Below, in pieces: positions 60,602-64,000 of a stretch of 64,000 nucleotides of DNA (positions are counted from its first letter, which is position 1; each line of letters starts with the position of its first letter). The position numbers and the translations under genes are program-made. The DNA lies in the NCBI GenBank assembly GCA_016839055.1, contig JAEKNX010000010.1, forward strand, positions 62,001 to 126,000. The letters run 5' to 3'. This stretch comes from Spirochaetales bacterium (lineage in GTDB: Bacteria; Spirochaetota; Spirochaetia; UBA9216). Under the pieces are notes generated by a model that saw only the letters and a program-made list of their open reading frames with translations, ran no database searches and was not told the origin of the DNA.

Positions 60602-60633
60602 TGAAAATATCAGAATATGCATTATAATGTTCG

Positions 60634-60732
60634 GAGTCTCTTTCAAAATAGTTGTTTTTGAAAGAGACTCGGGAGTGTTTTTGACAGATACTGCTGATAC
60701 AGTCAGAGTTCAGCCGCTTGTCAAAAAACTCC
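60634..60732 (+). ncRNA. Structured leader of the nucleoside phosphorylase gene
   Basis: Two hairpins lie in the 150 bases between the lipoprotein gene and pdp. The first is a perfect 15-bp stem (GAGTCTCTTTCAAAA, 60634-60648, with 60656-60670; seven-base loop). The second is a 14-bp stem with one bulged G (GGAGTGTTTTTGACA from 60672 with TGTCAAAAAACTCC ending 60732), with a smaller ACTG/CAGT helix inside its loop. The second stem ends nine bases before the ribosome site AGGAGG. Neither has a T run on the plus strand. This suggests a cis-regulatory RNA; the class is not recognised. Confidence 0.5.
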
Positions 60733-60752
60733 AAACTTTCAGGAGGCGCCGG

Positions 60753-62057
60753 ATGCATATTACAGATGTTATTTTAAAGAAGCGGAGCGGAGAGAAGCTC
60801 AGTAGGGAAGAAATAGATTTTTTTATCAAAGGTTATGTGTCGGGAGATATTCCTGATTACCAGGCTTCAGCTCTATTAATGGCTATATGGTTCAAGAGGA
60901 TGGATTCACGTGAGACGACCGATCTGACTCTGTCGATGGTAGCCTCGGGGGACACTATTGATCTTTCGGGAATTGAGGGAATCAAGGTTGATAAACACTC
61001 GACCGGAGGCGTCGCCGATACTACCACCCTCATTGCAGGACCTCTGGTGGCCGCCTGCGGAGGCCGGGTTGCCAAGATGTCGGGCCGCGGTCTCGGGCAT
61101 ACCGGCGGAACTCTTGATAAGCTTGAATCAATCCCGGGGCTTTCAATTGAGCAGTCGATGGAGAGCTTTCAGAATATAGTCAACAAACACGGACTCTCGG
61201 TTATCGGACAGACGGCTAATCTGGTACCGGCTGACAAGAAGCTCTATGCGCTCCGCGATGTAACGGTGACAGTTGATAACATGTCCCTCATCGCCGCGAG
61301 TGTCATGAGCAAGAAAATTGCCTCGGGAGCGGATGCTATAGTTCTTGATGTGAAGACCGGAAGCGGCGCCTTCATGAAGAAGACCGAAGACGCCTTTGAG
61401 CTTGCCGGAATAATGGTTGAAATCGGCAAACTCGCCGGCCGGAATACCGTGGCCCTTGTTACCGACATGAATCAGCCTCTTGGAAACGCGGTCGGCAACG
61501 CGCTTGAGGTAAGAGAGGCCATCGAGATTCTCAAAGGGGGACACGCGGGAGATCTAAAGGACGCGGCCCTAGCCTTGTCGGCCTGGATGCTGCGGCTGTC
61601 AAATCTTGCCGGGACCGAGGCTGAGGCTATGAAAATGCTGAACAGCGTGATTGAAAACGGCGCTGCGCTGAAGAGCTTTGCCGGAATGATTGAAGCTCAG
61701 GGTGGAAACCCCGCCGTAACTGATGATGTTTCTCTTCTTCCGTCTGCCGGAAAAATTATAGAGGTGAAAGCCGATAAGGCCGGATGGGTTTCCGAGATGG
61801 ATAATACCGAGATTGGAATAGCGGCTATGCTCCTCGGTGCCGGACGGCAGACAAAGGCTGACGTGATTGACCCTGCTGTAGGGCTATGGATGAAGAAACG
61901 CCTCGGCGACGCGGTTTCCCTTGGAGATGTCCTTGCCGAGTTTTATGTGAATGATGAGAAGAATCTAAAAGAATCAATCGACCGCTTCAAGGCGGCCGTC
62001 AAGATTGGCAGCGAGAAGCCGGAGGATCTTCCGCTGATCTATAAAGTTATAGAATAG
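60753..62057 (+). CDS. Pyrimidine-nucleoside/thymidine phosphorylase
   Basis: A 434-residue enzyme that phosphorolyses thymidine, uridine or deoxyuridine to base plus (deoxy)ribose 1-phosphate. The family signatures are clear: MHITDVILKKRSGEKLSREEIDFFIKGYVSGDIPDYQASALLMAI, KVDKHSTGGVADTTTL, KMSGRGLGHTGGTLDKLESIPG and KKIASGADAIVLDVKTGSGAFMK. Deciding between DeoA and Pdp from sequence is uncertain; length and KTGSGAFMK fit Pdp. AGGAGG lies six bases before ATG 60753; an upstream in-frame start at 60567 would run through the hairpins and is rejected. The gene ends with a bidirectional terminator. Confidence 0.95.
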   Translation: MHITDVILKKRSGEKLSREEIDFFIKGYVSGDIPDYQASALLMAIWFKRMDSRETTDLTLSMVASGDTIDLSGIEGIKVDKHSTGGVADTTTLIAGPLVAACGGRVAKMSGRGLGHTGGTLDKLESIPGLSIEQSMESFQNIVNKHGLSVIGQTANLVPADKKLYALRDVTVTVDNMSLIAASVMSKKIASGADAIVLDVKTGSGAFMKKTEDAFELAGIMVEIGKLAGRNTVALVTDMNQPLGNAVGNALEVREAIEILKGGHAGDLKDAALALSAWMLRLSNLAGTEAEAMKMLNSVIENGAALKSFAGMIEAQGGNPAVTDDVSLLPSAGKIIEVKADKAGWVSEMDNTEIGIAAMLLGAGRQTKADVIDPAVGLWMKKRLGDAVSLGDVLAEFYVNDEKNLKESIDRFKAAVKIGSEKPEDLPLIYKVIE

Positions 62058-62064
62058 TAGGATG

Positions 62065-62088
62065 AGCGCGGCTATTTAGCCGCGCTTT
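62065..62088. terminator. Bidirectional terminator between pdp and the metal permease
   Basis: AGCGCGGCTA and TAGCCGCGCT form a perfect 10-bp stem around TT, eight bases after the pdp stop. It includes the last codons and stop of the permease gene. The T tract is short. Confidence 0.75.
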
Positions 62089-63400
62089 CTATAACTGTGT
62101 ATCCGGCGTTTTTCACCGCGCCTTCGGCGTCGGAGACCGTGAAGTTCCCGTTTATGTAGGCGCATTTATCATCTAGGTTTACTTCAATCTTATCAATTCC
62201 ACTTACAAGGCTGAGTGCTTTTTCAACGTTAGCCTTGCAGTGGCCGCAGGTCATTCCCTCAATAGCAATCTTCGTCATTTTCACCACTGTGTCTGACTCC
62301 TGATTATGACTGCATTCCCCGCTGCAGCAATCGGATGACTTGCCTTTGAGCTTAGCACGAAGTCTTCTCGCGAAAAGGAAAATCAGTGCCGCAAGGAAGA
62401 TCAGCGATGAGGCGATAATAAACGGGCTAAGGCCTTTTTCTCCCTGAACCTGATTCATGGCCGCTCCGAAGGGAGATATTCCGAGTTTTGTAAACAGCAT
62501 ATTCATCAGGAATCCGAATAGAAGGCTGCCGGTGATGATTGTTATGAGATATCTTATTGTCGTCTTTTTCCCGAGTGCCTTACTTATAATCGCAAGTGAG
62601 GCTGCGTTGGTAGCAGGGCCTGCCACGAGGAAGACATAGGCGGCGCCAGGTGAGATTCCTTTTGCAATCAGCGCTACAGCTATAGGGATGCTTGAGGTTG
62701 AACATATATACATCGGTATTCCGATTATTACCATGATAACCATGCTAACCAGCGGGTTTGCTAAGAATGAACTTGAGAAGAAATTCTCGGGAATTACTAT
62801 AGAAATAACGGCTGCTATCGCGAGGCCTATGATAAAGTTTACTGCAATATCGTCAAGCAGTTCGAAAAATGCGTATCTGAATATTTCCTTGATCTTACCG
62901 AAGAAGCCTGGGTACTGAGTTTGGAGCAGTTCAGGCTCTATTGACGGTTTTACTGCCGCGGCAGGAGTTGAGGTCTTATCTCTCTTCTCGAGAAGAAAAT
63001 CGGCCATGCCTCCGGCCATCCCCATAATAAGGGCTGCAGCCGCCTTGAAGAAGGCGAATACGGGTCCGAGCATTCCATAGGTTGCCGCTATACTGTCAAC
63101 TCCGGTTTGAGGTGTGGATATCAGAAATGAGGTAACAGCTGCCTTTGAGGCGCCGGAGTTTTTTAGGTATACCGCGGTTGGAACAACTCCGCAAGAGCAG
63201 AGCGGAAGCGGTACTCCGAAGAGAGCGGCCTTAAAGACTGAAGAGAGGTTGTTTCCGCCGACATGCCTGGCGACGAAGTCTTTGCTCAGGAAGACATGAA
63301 GCACTCCGGCAATAAGAATGCCGAGCATAATATAGGGGGCCATCTCGAAGAAGAGCTTTACAGCCTCTGTAAAAAAAAGTTTTATATATTCAAGTATCAT
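62072..63400 (-). CDS. UPF0718/ArsP-type metal-export permease with C-terminal HMA domain
   Basis: A 442-residue permease. The first half has EMAPYIMLGILIAGVLHVF and FGVPLPLCSCGVVPTAVYLKNSGASKAAVTSFLISTPQTGVDSIAATYGMLGP. The LCSCGVVP motif marks the SO_0444-like Cu/Zn efflux branch. The second half repeats the motif style (MYICSTSSIPIAVALIAKGISPGAAYVFLVAGPATNAASL). A Cys-rich stretch SSDCCSGECSH (about 357-367) is followed by an HMA domain (375-442) with GMTCGHCKAN (Cys385, Cys388). It would export zinc, copper or a similar ion, with the HMA delivering metal. GGAGGA precedes ATG. The operon is shared with the zinc-sensor gene 13 bases upstream. Confidence 0.9.
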   Translation of the reverse strand: MILEYIKLFFTEAVKLFFEMAPYIMLGILIAGVLHVFLSKDFVARHVGGNNLSSVFKAALFGVPLPLCSCGVVPTAVYLKNSGASKAAVTSFLISTPQTGVDSIAATYGMLGPVFAFFKAAAALIMGMAGGMADFLLEKRDKTSTPAAAVKPSIEPELLQTQYPGFFGKIKEIFRYAFFELLDDIAVNFIIGLAIAAVISIVIPENFFSSSFLANPLVSMVIMVIIGIPMYICSTSSIPIAVALIAKGISPGAAYVFLVAGPATNAASLAIISKALGKKTTIRYLITIITGSLLFGFLMNMLFTKLGISPFGAAMNQVQGEKGLSPFIIASSLIFLAALIFLFARRLRAKLKGKSSDCCSGECSHNQESDTVVKMTKIAIEGMTCGHCKANVEKALSLVSGIDKIEVNLDDKCAYINGNFTVSDAEGAVKNAGYTVIESAAK

Positions 63401-63413
63401 AATTCCTCCGATC

Positions 63414-63767
63414 CTATTCGTTTATGTGACTCAGGCCGATGGCCAGGATGTCGTCAATATGTGAATCGTTCAGTGAATAGAAGACCTGCTTCCCGTCTTT
63501 GCGGTATTTCACCAGCCTTGCCTGCCGGAGAGATTTAAGCTGATGGCTGACCGCTGTCTGATTCATTTCGACAAGGTTTGATATGTCATGAACGCAGTAC
63601 TCGCCGTGTTTCAGTAGAAACAGTATTCTAATCCTCGTGGGATCTCCGAATACCTTGAAAAATTCTGCCAGATCCTGAATCTCTTCATCAACAGGCAGTT
63701 TTTTCTTCAGTTCTTCAGCCTTGCCTTCGGTCAGGTTACAGGATATTTTTTTGTCTGTTGCAGCCAT
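63414..63767 (-). CDS. ArsR/SmtB-family zinc-type metal sensor
   Basis: A 117-residue winged-helix repressor (AEFFKVFGDPTRIRILFLLKHGEYCVHDISNLVEMNQTAVSHQLKSLRQARLVKYRKDGKQVFYSL). In helix five it has Asp101-x-His103-x10-His114-x2-Glu117, exactly the alpha-5 Zn(II) ligand set of SmtB. Cys58 and Cys10 could add an alpha-3N site. Derepression by zinc, or cobalt/cadmium, is therefore expected. The promoter and operator upstream fit autoregulation of the sensor-permease operon. AAGGAAGG precedes ATG 63767. Confidence 0.93.
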   Translation of the reverse strand: MAATDKKISCNLTEGKAEELKKKLPVDEEIQDLAEFFKVFGDPTRIRILFLLKHGEYCVHDISNLVEMNQTAVSHQLKSLRQARLVKYRKDGKQVFYSLNDSHIDDILAIGLSHINE

Positions 63768-63790
63768 ATCGACCTTCCTTGTTTATGTGT

Positions 63791-63814
63791 ACATATGAGC
63801 AGTTGTGCATATGT
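63791..63814. promoter_or_regulatory. SmtB/ArsR-type operator
   Basis: ACATATGAGCAG and TTGTGCATATGT form a 24-bp imperfect palindrome, nine of twelve arm positions symmetric. It resembles the ATATGAAC..GTTCATAT sites of SmtB/ArsR repressors. It lies just beyond the -10 box, covering the transcription start of the sensor gene. Confidence 0.75.
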
Positions 63815-63816
63815 AA

Positions 63817-63845
63817 AATATAGATCGATAATGATTAGTTGTCAA
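63817..63845 (-). promoter_or_regulatory. Promoter of the metal sensor-permease operon
   Basis: On the minus strand: TTGACA (63845-63840), exactly 17 bases, TATATT (63822-63817). Confidence 0.85.
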
Positions 63846-63884
63846 GGGTTAGGCAGTCACCTTATGCTGAAATGACTGAGGCGC

Positions 63885-63913
63885 AAAAAAGCCCCTCCAG
63901 GATGGGGAGGGGC
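63885..63913 (-). terminator. Terminator of the gene entering from the right edge
   Basis: GCCCCTCC and GGAGGGGC form a perfect 8-bp stem. On the minus strand it is followed by six T (complement of 63885-63890). It lies 24 bases after the partial gene's stop. Confidence 0.9.
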
Positions 63914-63937
63914 GGAGTGAAGTGAAGTATGCTTTTT

Positions 63938-64000
63938 CTACCAAATATAAAGACTGTAGGTTCCGCTTGAAGATGTGCTGAAACCTTCTACCTTAATATA
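63938..64000 (-). CDS. C-terminal fragment of an unknown protein (partial)
   Basis: The minus strand has 20 codons ending in TAG (63940-63938): YIKVEGFSTSSSGTYSLYIW. It is beta-strand-like, with an aromatic end, and resembles the end of exported beta-sandwich domains, but is too short to identify. A terminator follows directly, which supports this frame as real. The start is outside the window. Confidence 0.55.
   Translation of the reverse strand, partial: YIKVEGFSTSSSGTYSLYIW

Noticed and set aside
60567-60752. A 62-codon N-terminal extension of the nucleoside phosphorylase frame
   Set aside because: It runs through the two leader hairpins, has no ribosome site and does not match the family N-terminus; AGGAGG six bases before ATG 60753 marks the true start.
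1-64000. Prophage, integrated element, tRNA or rRNA genes
   Set aside because: No integrase, transposase, phage structural gene, tRNA cloverleaf or rRNA block could be recognised by reading.

Overview
The window looks like a spirochaete chromosome segment; this is an inference from gene content, not from a marker gene. Pointers are a very long acidic, single-membrane-span, TPR protein resembling the periplasmic flagellar collar protein FlcA (4941-7976), a cyclophilin-FKBP dual immunophilin of the kind reported from Treponema (53811-54878), and many lipoproteins and exported proteins whose signal peptides end in ATG(N/K)xE. No rRNA, tRNA, CRISPR array, transposase or phage gene was recognised. 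Coding density is high and no gene-free stretch exceeds 300 bases.

Layout. 1-3225: the end of an oligopeptide ABC transporter operon (oppBCDF). 3232-9729: a small membrane protein, a tandem glycogen-binding-module protein, the FlcA-like protein, a branched-chain aminotransferase and SSB. 9751-13212: a sigma-54 module with a terminator, twin palindromes, a consensus -24/-12 promoter, a secreted Gly/Met-rich protein, a histidine kinase with a Met-rich sensor region and an NtrC-type activator. 13298-21284: CoA-disulfide-reductase-like enzyme, degenerate PAS kinase, YchJ, AzlCD, rhodanese, ThpR, glutathione peroxidase, cobalamin adenosyltransferase and an unknown gene. 21338-24958: feoA-feoA-feoB under a palindromic operator, then a DtxR-like regulator. 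25058-34423: soluble PAS kinase, an extracytoplasmic thiol-redox operon (TlpA, CxC phosphoesterase-like protein, DUF1573-glutaredoxin-CcdA fusion), an MFS carrier, a TPR lipoprotein and a TraB-family protein. 34410-42362: RadA, a MerR regulator, a BtrH-like lipoprotein, DUF763, two flavodoxin-fold proteins and a zinc-ribbon SDR protein.

42480-53593 is the most accessory-looking part: a small membrane protein, then a tightly packed nine-gene operon almost wholly for exported or membrane proteins (four or five lipoproteins, a beta-barrel candidate, a 7-TM protein, a PrsW-type intramembrane protease, a beta-helix lipoprotein and a clostripain-family protease). It has one clear promoter and reads as an uncharacterised envelope system. 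53811-62057 holds the immunophilin, SerA, a NUDIX protein, a PAP2-like/thymidine-kinase-like pair, a TetR unit and pyrimidine nucleoside phosphorylase with a strongly folded leader. 62072-63767 is a metal-export permease with a heavy-metal-associated domain and a SmtB-type zinc sensor, with a well-formed promoter/operator. The last 63 bases are the end of another gene.

A recurring feature is that many genes without a Shine-Dalgarno sequence have a -10-like hexamer 6-8 bases before the start codon (10614, 17944, 19304, 20664, 24266, 25058, 30439, 38054, 57124), suggesting common leaderless transcription.
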